Shown here piece by piece: positions 7,625-16,520 of a DNA stretch of 38,902 nt. The stretch is from Candidatus Cloacimonadota bacterium (GTDB lineage: Bacteria > Cloacimonadota > Cloacimonadia > Cloacimonadales > TCS61). Position 1 is the stretch's first letter. Each line of letters opens with the position of its first letter. The stretch lies in assembly GCA_021735645.1 (NCBI GenBank), contig JAIPGP010000029.1, positions 1 through 38,902 on the forward strand, read 5' to 3'. The position numbers and the translations under genes are program-made. The notes beneath the pieces were generated by a model that saw only the letters and a list, made by a program, of their open reading frames with translations, had not been told where the DNA came from and searched no databases.

Positions 7625-8138
7625 CACATTTATATTGTGGCTTTGCAGTTGTGAAGACGAAGGTCTTCCTGAAATGGGAACCACGAATAAAAGTCTTCCT
7701 GATGAGCAAAGTGACAGTGTGAAGGTGATAACGCTGGATGGGGAAATAATAAGCATGGAGATGCATGCCAGGCACATTGACCGTTATTATAAACGGAAAG
7801 AGACTCATATAGACAGTCTTTTTTTACAGAATTTTAATGAGGACGGCAGTTTGAAATCCACATTGACCTGTAATAGTGCGATCATCAATGAGACCAGAAA
7901 TGAAATTACCTGTCTCGGAGATGTAGTGGTGCTAAGTGAAAATGGCAGACTGGAAGCGCCAAAACTTGTCTGGGACAGGGACAGCAATAAAGTGCTGGCA
8001 GAGGAAGGGGTGAAGTTAGTGCGGGGAGATGATGTTTTATGGGGCGAGCGAATGCGCACCGATCTCGAATTGAATAATATAGAAATAGTGAAAGTCTCAG
8101 CCACAGGAACAGTGAAAGACGGAAGTGTGGAATGGTGA
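7578..8138 (+). CDS. lptC: LPS export periplasmic protein LptC (lipoprotein)
   Basis: 186 residues. A hydrophobic N-terminus (residues 5-24) ends in the lipobox-like LCSC, so Cys25 may be lipidated. The rest has the repeating beta-strand pattern of the OstA/LptC jellyroll (ISMEMHARHIDRYY, TLTCNSAIINETRNEITCLGDVVV, LEAPKLVWDRDSNKVLAEEGVKLV, GERMRTDLELNNIEI). LptC hands LPS from the LptBFG transporter to LptA. A GGGAG box precedes the ATG at 7578 inside the end of kdsC. Its end overlaps the next gene by 7 nt. Identification rests on fold pattern and position, which agree. Confidence 0.88.
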   Translation: MRWQNLLRIWKVLLFSTFILWLCSCEDEGLPEMGTTNKSLPDEQSDSVKVITLDGEIISMEMHARHIDRYYKRKETHIDSLFLQNFNEDGSLKSTLTCNSAIINETRNEITCLGDVVVLSENGRLEAPKLVWDRDSNKVLAEEGVKLVRGDDVLWGERMRTDLELNNIEIVKVSATGTVKDGSVEW

Positions 8139-9253
8139 TCCATAACAGGAATGCATTATTAACAGGAATTCTGCTGTTGATCCAGTTCGCAGCTTTGTGG
8201 AGCATTGATGAAAGTGGTTTGCGACCCTACCGCTTGATTCATGCCGACAGTTTGAAAGCCAACAAGATAAATGGAGCTTATATAAGTGAACTGATAGGTG
8301 CAGTTCATTTTTTTTATGGAAACACAGAATTTTTTACAGACCAGGCATTTTTGTATGAGCAGGAAAAGGTAGTGAGAATGACGGGAAATGTGCGGGTAAT
8401 TGAGGACAGTCTGAATTTAGAAGCTGAGCGGGTCAATTATTTTAGATTGCAGGAGAAGCTAGATCTGGAAGAGAATGTGGAATTTCATGAAAGTCATCAG
8501 GACAACAGTTGGCGGACATTTGAAGCGGAACGGGTGGAATATCTGCGGGAGAATAAAAATTTTGAAGCCTGGGAAAATGTGAGAGTATATGATTCCAGGG
8601 AGAATGTGAGCGGTAAGTGCGGTTATATGACATATAATGTAGATAAAGGATTTGGCTATCTGCGGGAAAATCCTGAGCTGCAAATGTCCAAATCTGACGA
8701 TATATTGATCAAATCTCAAAAAATCGAATATTATGATGATTATAAGAAGATAGTAGCGATATTTGAAGTAAGTACAATAATGCCGGATTATAATTTGACC
8801 AGCGACTTTTTGATCTATTATTCAGAAGAGGAGAAAGCAACCTATCGCGGTGAGCCCCGGCTCTATTCTGAGCAGTTTGATGCTGAGGCAGCAGAAGTTA
8901 CTTTATTTTTCCGGGAGAATAAACTGCATTATGCCCAGATGAACGATTCCTGCCGGGTAGTTTATAAAGTAAACGAGGAAGGCGTCAAAGAGAACTGGGT
9001 AACTTCCGAAGAGATGGAATTTGAGTTTCTGAATGGCGTTGTTCATGAATGCATCGCCAGGCGGGGAGTGGAGAGTTATTTTGTGCAGCAGGCAAATAAG
9101 CTAAAAAGGCAGGATTATTTAAGCAATGAAGCCACCGCTGAGAAGCTGATAATGTATATGAATACAGAAGGTTATATAGAGCAGATAGGATTGAGTAAAG
9201 CAATCACAGGCAAATACAGATTTGAGGGTAATGAGAATAACAGTAAGCAATAA
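8132..9253 (+). CDS. lptA: OstA/LptA-like LPS transport protein, long form
   Basis: 373 residues with a signal peptide (LLTGILLLIQFAALWS). OstA-type strands recur throughout: ADSLKANKINGAYISELIGAVHF, VVRMTGNVRVIEDSLNLEAERVNYF, ERVEYLRENKNFEAWENVRVYD, KSQKIEYYDDYKKIVAIFEV, KLIMYMNTEGYIEQIGL. LptA bridges the periplasm with a beta-jellyroll filament. This protein is about twice the usual LptA length (about 185), so it may span more of the bridge or represent the long OstA-like type of FCB bacteria. The ATG at 8132 overlaps the lptC stop, so translational coupling is likely. lptB follows after 61 bp. LptF, LptG and LptD are not in the window. Confidence 0.82.
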   Translation: MVIHNRNALLTGILLLIQFAALWSIDESGLRPYRLIHADSLKANKINGAYISELIGAVHFFYGNTEFFTDQAFLYEQEKVVRMTGNVRVIEDSLNLEAERVNYFRLQEKLDLEENVEFHESHQDNSWRTFEAERVEYLRENKNFEAWENVRVYDSRENVSGKCGYMTYNVDKGFGYLRENPELQMSKSDDILIKSQKIEYYDDYKKIVAIFEVSTIMPDYNLTSDFLIYYSEEEKATYRGEPRLYSEQFDAEAAEVTLFFRENKLHYAQMNDSCRVVYKVNEEGVKENWVTSEEMEFEFLNGVVHECIARRGVESYFVQQANKLKRQDYLSNEATAEKLIMYMNTEGYIEQIGLSKAITGKYRFEGNENNSKQ

Positions 9254-9276
9254 TGTAGCCAAACCTAAAAAAAATA

Positions 9277-9305
9277 TTGACAAATAAACTGAAAAGTAAT
9301 AATCT
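9277..9305 (+). promoter_or_regulatory. Sigma-70-type promoter for lptB-rpoN, almost leaderless
   Basis: TTGACA at 9277-9282, a 17-bp spacer, then TAATCT at 9300-9305. Transcription would begin at about 9311-9313, only 2-4 nt before the lptB ATG at 9315. This fits the absence of any Shine-Dalgarno before lptB. It is predicted from consensus matching alone. Confidence 0.55.
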
Positions 9306-9314
9306 CCAAACATA

Positions 9315-10055
9315 ATGAACAGGATAGAGACGAAAGATTTAGTGAAGATATATGGAAAAAGAAGGGTAGTGAACCAGGTCAGCATTTCGATCGACCAGGG
9401 CGAAGTAGTGGGCATACTGGGACCGAATGGGGCAGGAAAATCTACCACTTTCTACATGATTCTTGGCTTGATAAAAGCCAATTCAGGCAGTGTGCTTTTT
9501 AATGAGCAGAATATTTCAAAATTACCGATGTATAAAAGAGCGCAACTGGGAATTGGTTATCTGGCACAAGACCCTTCCATATTTCACAAATTGACCGTAG
9601 AGCAGAATATTATGGCAATACTGGAGACATTACCAATCTCCAGAAAGGAAATGAAAACACGTCTGGAGCAGCATCTGGAAGAGCTTGATCTGACTCGATT
9701 GGCCAAGCAGAAAGCCTATACACTGTCCGGGGGTGAAAGACGCAAACTTGAAATCACCCGTTCACTGGTGACTTCCCCATCATTTATGCTGATGGATGAG
9801 CCCTTTGCCGGAGTGGACCCACTGGCAGTTGCAGATATCCAGGATATCATCTGTAAATTAAGAAATATGAATATTGGAGTATTTATTACTGATCATAATG
9901 TACTTGAGACTTTGAAAATAACAGATCGGGCTTATATTATATATCATGGGGAAATCTTGTTTTCCGGAACGTCACAGGAGTTAGTAAATGATGAAAAGGC
10001 TCGTCAAGTGTATTTAGGTGATAAATTTATCAATCCTTTTGTGCAGGTACTATGA
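9315..10055 (+). CDS. lptB: LPS export ABC transporter ATPase LptB
   Basis: 246 residues. ATPase that powers LptFG extraction of LPS from the inner membrane. Walker A is GPNGAGKST (36-44), Q-loop LAQDPSIF, signature LSGGERRKLEI (about 137-147), Walker B FMLMDEPFAGVDP (about 154-166) and switch His in ITDHNV. The DEPFAGVDP block is characteristic of LptB. There is no ribosome-binding site; see the promoter at 9277. It overlaps rpoN by 4 nt, the conserved lptB-rpoN arrangement. Confidence 0.96.
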   Translation: MNRIETKDLVKIYGKRRVVNQVSISIDQGEVVGILGPNGAGKSTTFYMILGLIKANSGSVLFNEQNISKLPMYKRAQLGIGYLAQDPSIFHKLTVEQNIMAILETLPISRKEMKTRLEQHLEELDLTRLAKQKAYTLSGGERRKLEITRSLVTSPSFMLMDEPFAGVDPLAVADIQDIICKLRNMNIGVFITDHNVLETLKITDRAYIIYHGEILFSGTSQELVNDEKARQVYLGDKFINPFVQVL

Positions 10056-11533
10056 GCAAATTAGGCATAAACCACAGTCTGCACCAGAAGCAGACACAGA
10101 CGCTTCTGATCAAACCTAAGATGCTTCAGTCTTTGGAGATACTGGCAGCACCTATCATAGAATTAGAGACATTTTTGATCCAGGAACTGCAAAAGAACCC
10201 GATGCTGGAATTAGTGGAAGATAATCCTGAAGATGAAAGAGAGGAAGCAAACGAAACTGAAGTAGAAGATAAGCCGGAAGACAGCGAAGAAAACGAAGAG
10301 CTTTCAGAAATGCAGGAGTTGATAGAAGAGACCAGAGAATTAAGTAAAGTGCTTGATTCCTGGCAGGAATATAATAGTGAGCAGCAGAACAAGTTGCGTA
10401 ATGATGCAGATATCGGTTTTGAGAAGCGTTACGAATCAAATCTTCACATGATCTCGCAGAGTAATGATACAGATAGATATCTGGAGCAATTAGAGGATTA
10501 CGACTTTGAAGAGCAGGAATTGGAATATGTAGAAGAGCTGATTGAAAGTGCAAATGCCCACGGTTATTTGCCTGAAGAGCTGGATATATATGAGCTGGCA
10601 GAGGAATATGATATAAATTATGAACGAGCAGATGAGATACATAAAATAATTTTACAATTGCATCCGAAGGGAATCACAGCCAGAAATATTGCTGAATGTC
10701 TGCAATCCCAGTTAGACCCTGAAGATGAGAATTATGAGATAATATTCCAGATACTTGGAGAAGATTTTGATGATCTTATCCATAAGAGGTACCGTAAGAT
10801 AAGTGTGAAATATGGCGTGATGGAGCGCACAGTTCTTACCCTGAAAGAGAGCATTTCTCACCTAGACCCCAAACCTGGTTTGCGGATTCTACCTTCAAAT
10901 CCTGATTATGTAACTCCTGATGTAATAATAAAAAAAATAGGCGACAGATTTGAAATCATTTCAAATGATTATTCTTTTCCCCACGTGCACCTGAGCCGCA
11001 ACCATCTGAATGTTCTTAATATGGTGAAAGAAGACCGCAAAGCCCTGGAATATGTAAGGGAAAAAATCAATGCTGCAAAATTCATTATGAGAAGTATTTA
11101 TCTGCGAGGCAGGACTCTTGAGGGTGTGGTTAGGGCGATTATCAAGCATCAGCCGGATTTTTTCTATGAAGAAAATGGCACTCTACGCCCCTTGACCTAT
11201 TCCGTAATCGCTAATGAACTGGGTGTGAATGAATCTACAATTTCAAGAGTAGTACGCAGTAAATATGCTGAGACACCCTTTGGCATGATGTGTTTGAAAG
11301 ACTTCTTTACCAGTAAAGCAGGAAAAGATGAAAATTATAACTCCGTGTCCAGGCACAGTGTAGAAGCCCGGATAGCAGAGTACATTGATAATGAAGACCC
11401 GCAAAATCCCATCAGTGATCTTGATCTGGCAGAAAAACTGCATGATGAAGGAATGACTGTTTCCCGCCGGGTAGTTGCAAAATACCGGAAGCGTATGGGT
11501 ATTCTTAATAGTCATTTAAGGAGAAAAGAGTGA
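10052..11533 (+). CDS. rpoN: RNA polymerase sigma-54 factor
   Basis: 493 residues. Region I at the N-terminus is Gln/Leu rich (HSLHQKQTQTLLIKPKMLQSLEILAAPIIELETFLIQ...). Region II is a strongly acidic linker (about 60-110, many Glu/Asp). The core-binding domain follows. The C-terminal DNA-binding domain has the helix-turn-helix (VIANELGVNESTISRVVRSK) and the RpoN box SRRVVAKYRKRMGI that reads the -24 element. It directs transcription dependent on AAA+ activators; no such activator is in the window. ATGA overlaps occur at both ends: with lptB upstream, and GTGA with lpd downstream. Confidence 0.97.
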   Translation: MSKLGINHSLHQKQTQTLLIKPKMLQSLEILAAPIIELETFLIQELQKNPMLELVEDNPEDEREEANETEVEDKPEDSEENEELSEMQELIEETRELSKVLDSWQEYNSEQQNKLRNDADIGFEKRYESNLHMISQSNDTDRYLEQLEDYDFEEQELEYVEELIESANAHGYLPEELDIYELAEEYDINYERADEIHKIILQLHPKGITARNIAECLQSQLDPEDENYEIIFQILGEDFDDLIHKRYRKISVKYGVMERTVLTLKESISHLDPKPGLRILPSNPDYVTPDVIIKKIGDRFEIISNDYSFPHVHLSRNHLNVLNMVKEDRKALEYVREKINAAKFIMRSIYLRGRTLEGVVRAIIKHQPDFFYEENGTLRPLTYSVIANELGVNESTISRVVRSKYAETPFGMMCLKDFFTSKAGKDENYNSVSRHSVEARIAEYIDNEDPQNPISDLDLAEKLHDEGMTVSRRVVAKYRKRMGILNSHLRRKE

Positions 11534-12927
11534 TAGGCTTTGAAGTAGCAATTATTGGTGGAGGACCCGGAGGTTACACTGCCGGGATCAGATTACAGCA
11601 ATTTGGGATCAAGGCAGTTGTGTTTGAAAAAGCAAGACTGGGTGGAGTGTGTTTGAACTGGGGCTGTATTCCCACCAAAGCGTTAGTGAAAATCGCTGAT
11701 CTTTATCAGGAAGTGAAAGAGCGGGAAAATTCAGGAATATTTCAATCAGACCTGAAAGTGAATTATGCAGCTGCCCAGCGGCATAAAAACGAAATTGTAG
11801 AAAAGCTGGTATCCGGAATAGAGTTTCTTTATAAAAAGCGTGAAATCGCATTAATAAACAGCGAAGTAAGAGAGATCAGGCGCGATGGTTCTGCATATAT
11901 TTTAAAAGCAGGTGAAGATGAATATCGATGTAAATACGTAATCCTAGCCACTGGCTCGAAACCAAAAGAAACAGGCAATCTGAAATTTGATGGAAAGCAG
12001 ATACTATCTTCCAGAGATATTCTCAGCCTGCCAGAACTTCCCGAGAGCCTGGCTGTGATTGGCGGAGGTGTGATTGGCTGTGAGTTTGCCAGTATTTTCC
12101 AGCAGTTAGGCGTGAAAGTGAATATCATAGAATTTTTACCAGATTTAATTTCTCTGGAAGATAAAGAGATCAGTAAACGGCTGCTGGCAATCATGAAAAA
12201 AAAGAAAGTAAAGATTTATACAAAAACCGGAGTTACTGAAATAGAAAAACTGAAAGATAAAGTAATACTCCATTTATCTGATAAAAAACAGTTGGAAGCT
12301 GAAAAAGTTTTACTAAGTATTGGTAGAGAACCAGTCTGTGATATAAAATTCAACGGGTTAGATTTGGAAAAGGAACGAGGTTTTGTAACCTGCGATGCTG
12401 AACTGCGTACTAACAATGAGAATATGTTTGCAATAGGAGATCTCACTGGAAAATTGATGCTGGCTCATTCAGCCAGTAAGCAGGCAATGCTGGTGGCAGA
12501 TGTGATCCGACGTGAATTGCGGGGTGAAGGCGATGGCGGCTTCTCTATTGATTATGCAAATATTCCCCGCTGTACTTTCACAAACCCCGGTATAGGGTCT
12601 GTGGGACTCACAGAGGAGCAGGCAAGAGAAAGATATGGCGAAATCGGGACAGGAAAGTTCATGTTTTCTGCTAATGGCAAAGCTCTTGCTTCCGGCACTC
12701 CAGAAGGATTTGTCAAAGTGATATTTGAGCAAGAAAGTGGTTTAATCAGGGGAATGCACATTATTGGACCAGAGGCAGTGGAACTGATAAGCGAAGGCAG
12801 CATCCTGATAAACCTGAAAGCAGATATAAATAAACTGAGAAATCTTGTATTTGCTCATCCGACCTTGTCTGAAGTAGTTGGTGAAGCATTGGAAGATTGT
12901 GAAGGTCTGGCTATACATAAAATGTAA
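11530..12927 (+). CDS. lpd: Dihydrolipoyl dehydrogenase (E3)
   Basis: 465 residues, a flavin disulfide reductase. FAD-binding GGGPGGYTAG (10-19), redox-active pair in GGVCLNWGCIPTKAL (Cys41, Cys46), NAD-binding VIGGGVIGCEFASIF, FAD-binding FAIGDLTG, and the active-site base pair HPTLSE (His443, Glu448). It reoxidises lipoamide of 2-oxoacid dehydrogenase or glycine cleavage complexes. No E1, E2 or Gcv genes are nearby, so the partner is unknown. The start is GTG at 11530, overlapping the rpoN stop (GTGA), so it is translated from the rpoN message. An lpd gene at this place is unusual, since the conserved order has hpf directly after rpoN. Confidence 0.95.
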   Translation: MIGFEVAIIGGGPGGYTAGIRLQQFGIKAVVFEKARLGGVCLNWGCIPTKALVKIADLYQEVKERENSGIFQSDLKVNYAAAQRHKNEIVEKLVSGIEFLYKKREIALINSEVREIRRDGSAYILKAGEDEYRCKYVILATGSKPKETGNLKFDGKQILSSRDILSLPELPESLAVIGGGVIGCEFASIFQQLGVKVNIIEFLPDLISLEDKEISKRLLAIMKKKKVKIYTKTGVTEIEKLKDKVILHLSDKKQLEAEKVLLSIGREPVCDIKFNGLDLEKERGFVTCDAELRTNNENMFAIGDLTGKLMLAHSASKQAMLVADVIRRELRGEGDGGFSIDYANIPRCTFTNPGIGSVGLTEEQARERYGEIGTGKFMFSANGKALASGTPEGFVKVIFEQESGLIRGMHIIGPEAVELISEGSILINLKADINKLRNLVFAHPTLSEVVGEALEDCEGLAIHKM

Positions 12928-13041
12928 AATACTGAAAATAATTATGCCAGATATTCAAAAAGTCTTATGTTTAAATATAAAGTAGGTTTTGGCAATAGTT
13001 GTTATACAAAGTTTCAAAAAAATGACAGAAGGAGTAAAATT

Positions 13042-13572
13042 ATGCAAATTACAATTACTGCTCGTCACTTTGATCTGACAAATGCAATTCGAGAGCACAT
13101 CGAATCAAATGCAGAAAGATTAGATCGATATTTCGACCATATCATGAATGTCCATTTTATCTTATCGCTGGAAAACGGTTTAAGCAATGTGGAAATGATC
13201 CTGCATGTACCACGTCATGATTTCCGTTCAGAAACAACCGATAAGGATATGTATCTGGCGATAGACTCGACAATCGACAAGATGGAAACACAAATTAAGA
13301 AACTCAAGGACAAGTGGTCAGATCACCAGAAGAAGAGCTTGAAATTAGAAACACAATTTGTCTATACGGATTTAATTGAAAAGGCAGGAGACCGCAAGCG
13401 AATTAAGGTCAAGCGTATTCCTCCTGAGACAATGACTATTGATCAGGCAATTGATAAAATAGAGTTAGATGAAGAATTCTTTCTCATCTTCAGGGATGTG
13501 GAGACAGATAGATTATCCGTACTTGTACGAAAGGATGATTTGCACTATAAATTGTTCGCTACAGCGCGATAA
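13042..13572 (+). CDS. hpf: Ribosome hibernation promoting factor, long form
   Basis: 176 residues from ATG 13042, chosen because GAAGGAG lies 6-7 nt upstream; the open frame extending back to 12967 has no such signal. The N-terminal S30AE domain (1-100: MQITITARHFDLTNAIREHIESNA...) binds the 30S subunit. The C-terminal domain (about 120-176: PPETMTIDQAIDKIELDEEFFLIFRDVETDRLSVLVRKDD) drives 100S ribosome dimers in long-form HPFs. Its place after rpoN (with lpd between) is the conserved one. A hairpin follows at 13584. Confidence 0.94.
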   Translation: MQITITARHFDLTNAIREHIESNAERLDRYFDHIMNVHFILSLENGLSNVEMILHVPRHDFRSETTDKDMYLAIDSTIDKMETQIKKLKDKWSDHQKKSLKLETQFVYTDLIEKAGDRKRIKVKRIPPETMTIDQAIDKIELDEEFFLIFRDVETDRLSVLVRKDDLHYKLFATAR

Positions 13573-13583
13573 ATGAATAGCAT

Positions 13584-13610
13584 CAGGGGCTCTGCTTACA
13601 AGAGCCCCTG
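13584..13610 (+). terminator. Strong hairpin between hpf and hprK (no T-run)
   Basis: A perfect 10-bp stem CAGGGGCTCT/AGAGCCCCTG with a 7-nt loop lies 12 bp after the hpf stop. No T-tract follows (AATATTGG), so it may be a processing or stability element, or a weak terminator separating hpf from the phosphotransferase genes. hprK starts 15 bp later. Confidence 0.6.
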
Positions 13611-13625
13611 AATATTGGAATAAAT

Positions 13626-14612
13626 ATGAAGCAAAAAATTGAATATCCGATAAAGAAATTTTTTAATGACAAGAAACAGGACTTAAAACTGAGTCTTTTA
13701 ACGCATGAAAAGACTCTAAACAAAGCTATAAAAACACCTTTTCTAAATCGTCCGGGTTTGGCATTAACCGGATATTATGACCGCTTTTCTTCAGATCGGG
13801 TGCAGATTATGGGCGAAACAGAGATCAGTTACCTGCAGAGCCTGGAGGAAAATGAATTATTTTCCCGACTAAGAGAGATGCTGGTTTATGATATTCCCTG
13901 TATAGTAATAACTAAAGGATTATCCGCCCCGCAGGCGTTAACTTTTCTGGCAGATGAATATCAGATTCCGGTTTTTGTTTCTCATTTAAGCACAAACCGA
14001 TTTTACATTGATTTAATGAAGCATCTGGATACTACATTTGCAGAGCAAATTTCAATACATGGAGTACTAGTGGAAGTATTTGGAGTGGGAATGCTGATCT
14101 CGGGAGCAAGTGGCATTGGCAAGAGTGAGTGTGCTCTTGATCTGGTGGATCGCGGACACAGGATGGTATGTGATGATCTGGTAAATCTGCGCTGCCTGGA
14201 TGGACGACTGGTTGGGCAGCCTCGCTTTGAAAATTTATATACCATGGAGATCAGAGGCATTGGTCTGGTAGATATTGAGAAGATGTATGGTATTCATGGA
14301 GTTCGCAAGACAAAGGAAGTGGATATTCAGGTGGAATTGATGAAATGGGACGATATGGAGAGCTATCAGCGTTTAGGGTTGCAGGATGAAATGACCGAGA
14401 TAATGGGAATCAAAATACCGATTATCTATTTACCCGTCACATCCGGTAAAAACCTCTCAGTGATCATGGAGGTGATAGCCATGAATCACAGTCTCAGGAC
14501 ATTTGGCTATAATGCTGCTGAAGAATATACCCGCAAACTGAATAAATCAATCATGCAGGCATCGCAGGCAAACAAAGAATTGGAGAATAATATTGATAGT
14601 AAAAAGAATTAG
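13626..14612 (+). CDS. hprK: HPr kinase/phosphorylase
   Basis: 328 residues. It phosphorylates and dephosphorylates Ser46 of HPr. N-terminal domain about 1-135. The conserved IHGVLVEVFG (His145) is followed by Walker A GASGIGKS (160-167), ECALDLVDRGHRMVCDDLV with the catalytic Asp pair, and the family signature EIRGIGLVDI (208-217). The downstream HPr retains Ser46, so the pair can work. It overlaps ptsH by 20 nt. The set hprK-ptsH-ptsI without any EII suggests a regulatory rather than sugar-uptake system, at least at this locus (inference). Confidence 0.96.
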   Translation: MKQKIEYPIKKFFNDKKQDLKLSLLTHEKTLNKAIKTPFLNRPGLALTGYYDRFSSDRVQIMGETEISYLQSLEENELFSRLREMLVYDIPCIVITKGLSAPQALTFLADEYQIPVFVSHLSTNRFYIDLMKHLDTTFAEQISIHGVLVEVFGVGMLISGASGIGKSECALDLVDRGHRMVCDDLVNLRCLDGRLVGQPRFENLYTMEIRGIGLVDIEKMYGIHGVRKTKEVDIQVELMKWDDMESYQRLGLQDEMTEIMGIKIPIIYLPVTSGKNLSVIMEVIAMNHSLRTFGYNAAEEYTRKLNKSIMQASQANKELENNIDSKKN

Positions 14613-14880
14613 AGTAATAAATGATAACGGGTTACATGCCCATCCATCGACCCTGTTAGTAAAAAAAGCCACCCAATTCAGGGCAGAACTTAAAATTCGG
14701 AAAGATGAGATCGAAGTAAATGGTAAAAGTCTGCTGGGTGTATTGACCCTGGCAGCAGCTTATGGAACAGAATTGGAATTAATAGCCAATGGTATTGACG
14801 AAAATGAATTAATAAAGGCAATAGAAAAGCTGTTTGCATGCAAGTTTATTGAGGAAAAATGCAAAAATATTCAGCAATAG
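14593..14880 (+). CDS. ptsH: Phosphocarrier protein HPr, His17 variant
   Basis: 95 residues. The start is TTG at 14593 with GGAGA 6 nt upstream, inside the end of hprK. The active site reads NGLHAHPST: His15 is present, but the nearly invariant Arg17 of GLHARP is His. The regulatory-site block NGKSLLGVLTLAA has Ser46 exactly in place. HPr takes phosphate from PEP via enzyme I on His15, and from ATP via HprK on Ser46. The Arg17 change might alter phosphotransfer; since ptsI and hprK flank it, the protein is still expected to work in a relay. It overlaps ptsI by 22 nt. Confidence 0.93.
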   Translation: MIVKRIRVINDNGLHAHPSTLLVKKATQFRAELKIRKDEIEVNGKSLLGVLTLAAAYGTELELIANGIDENELIKAIEKLFACKFIEEKCKNIQQ

Positions 14881-16508
14881 CAGTTTCGCGAGGAATTGCC
14901 ATTGGCAAATCCTTATGTGTGGACAACAAGTTTAAGATAACAAATTATCGAATATCAGAAAGTGAAGTAGATAAGGAAATTGAAAGGCTCGAGGCAATGA
15001 TCGCTGCTACAGTTGAGGAATTGGATAAGTTTGGCAGTGAGTTCAAGGGCAGTAGCAAACAGAGTGAGATCATCACTATTCATAAAACAATATTGAAAGA
15101 CGAGGAGATGATTGAAAATATAAAAAAAATTCTCCGACAGGAATTCGTGACGGTAGAAAAAGCGTTGGAGCTGAATCTCGAGTCTATAAAAACCGTATTT
15201 TCTGAAATTAAAGATGAATATTTTGCTGCCAGGGTTCTTGATTATCAGGATGTTACTAATCGACTACAGAAAAAACTCAATAAGAATGAAGCTGATCAGG
15301 AAAGCTGGAAAGACAGGGTACTGGTAGCAGAAGAAATAACCCCCTCGCAGGTGTTGGAAGCATTTAAGCAGCAGACAGCCGGATTAGTTTCTATTCACGG
15401 CAGTCGCAAATCACATTCTGCAATCCTTGCCAGATCACTACTGCTGCCCTTTGTGATTGGCTTACCCGTTTCGGACCATGAAATCTGTTCATTTGAAATT
15501 ATTGTTGATGGTTTTTCAGGAGATGTAATCGTCTCCCCTACTGCTTCAATTAAAGAGAAGTATCAGCAGGCACTGGCAGAATTCCAGGCAGATAAGCAGG
15601 AATTAGCTTTATTGGCAGGTACAGACTCTGCTACCAAAGATGGAAAACGCGTCCCGTTGTACTGCAATATAGAAATCCCTGAGGAAATAACCGCTCTGGA
15701 CAAACTCGATATCGATGGAATTGGTTTGTTTCGCACAGAATTTCTCTTTCTGGACAGGCTTGAGCTGCCGGACGAAGAAGAGCAATATGCTATATATAGT
15801 AAATTAGCAGAGAAACTTTTCCCCAAACCGGTAGTGATTAGAACCATTGATCTGGGTGGTGATAAGATAGCTGCAAGTTTAATTGAAAAAGAGATGAATC
15901 CCAATCTGGGATTACGAGGTATACGTCTTTCCCTCAAATATTTAGATCTTTTTAAAGACCAGTTAAAAGCCCTTTTACGGGCAGCTGTACATGGAAATAT
16001 CAAGATCATGTTCCCGATGGTGTCAAATGTAGCAGAAATTCTGAAAGCAAAGGAAATTATTAGAGAGTGTGAACAGGAACTGAAAGCAGAGGGGAAGAAA
16101 TTTAAAAGCAATGTCGCTGTAGGCACAATGATAGAAATACCTTCCGCAGCCCTAAGAGCAAAAGAAATTTCTGCCCAGTGTGATTTTTTGAGCATTGGCA
16201 CTAATGATCTGGTGCAATACACCCTGGCAGTTGACCGCAACAATGATCTGGTGGCAGATTATTATAACGATATTGACCCTGCTGTCTTATATTTGATCAG
16301 CAAAGTTTGCAGTTCGGCTCATGAAGTCGGCATCCCGGTAGCTGTCTGCGGTGAAATGGCGTCTCAGGAAAAATATACCAGCCTGCTTCTGGGTTTAGGA
16401 GTAGATGAATTGTCCACTTCTCCGGCTAATTATGGTGAGATCAAAAAAACCATTCTCCAGCTTGATATGAAAGAGTGTGAAAAATATGCAGTTTCTTTGT
16501 TAAAATAA
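14859..16508 (+). CDS. ptsI: Phosphoenolpyruvate-protein phosphotransferase (enzyme I)
   Basis: 549 residues, close to the usual 570. N-terminal HPr-binding and swivel domain with the phospho-His in SRKSHSAILARS (His186). The C-terminal PEP-binding barrel shows GIGLFRTEFLFLDR, RTIDLGGDKIA, EMNPNLGLRGIRLSL, GTMIEIPSAAL, FLSIGTNDLVQYTLAVDRNN and VAVCGEMAS (catalytic Cys). It moves phosphate from PEP to HPr. It starts inside ptsH and is followed 12 bp later by the SIS-like gene. Nothing important is missing. Confidence 0.96.
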   Translation: MQKYSAIAVSRGIAIGKSLCVDNKFKITNYRISESEVDKEIERLEAMIAATVEELDKFGSEFKGSSKQSEIITIHKTILKDEEMIENIKKILRQEFVTVEKALELNLESIKTVFSEIKDEYFAARVLDYQDVTNRLQKKLNKNEADQESWKDRVLVAEEITPSQVLEAFKQQTAGLVSIHGSRKSHSAILARSLLLPFVIGLPVSDHEICSFEIIVDGFSGDVIVSPTASIKEKYQQALAEFQADKQELALLAGTDSATKDGKRVPLYCNIEIPEEITALDKLDIDGIGLFRTEFLFLDRLELPDEEEQYAIYSKLAEKLFPKPVVIRTIDLGGDKIAASLIEKEMNPNLGLRGIRLSLKYLDLFKDQLKALLRAAVHGNIKIMFPMVSNVAEILKAKEIIRECEQELKAEGKKFKSNVAVGTMIEIPSAALRAKEISAQCDFLSIGTNDLVQYTLAVDRNNDLVADYYNDIDPAVLYLISKVCSSAHEVGIPVAVCGEMASQEKYTSLLLGLGVDELSTSPANYGEIKKTILQLDMKECEKYAVSLLK

Positions 16509-16520
16509 GAGGAACTCATT

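Noticed and set aside
12967-13041. Upstream extension of hpf
   Set aside because: The S30AE domain starts at MQITITARHF and GAAGGAG precedes ATG 13042. The extension is not part of the family.
15563-16243. 226-codon frame antisense to ptsI
   Set aside because: It is a shadow of the strongly supported ptsI frame, with no start signal.
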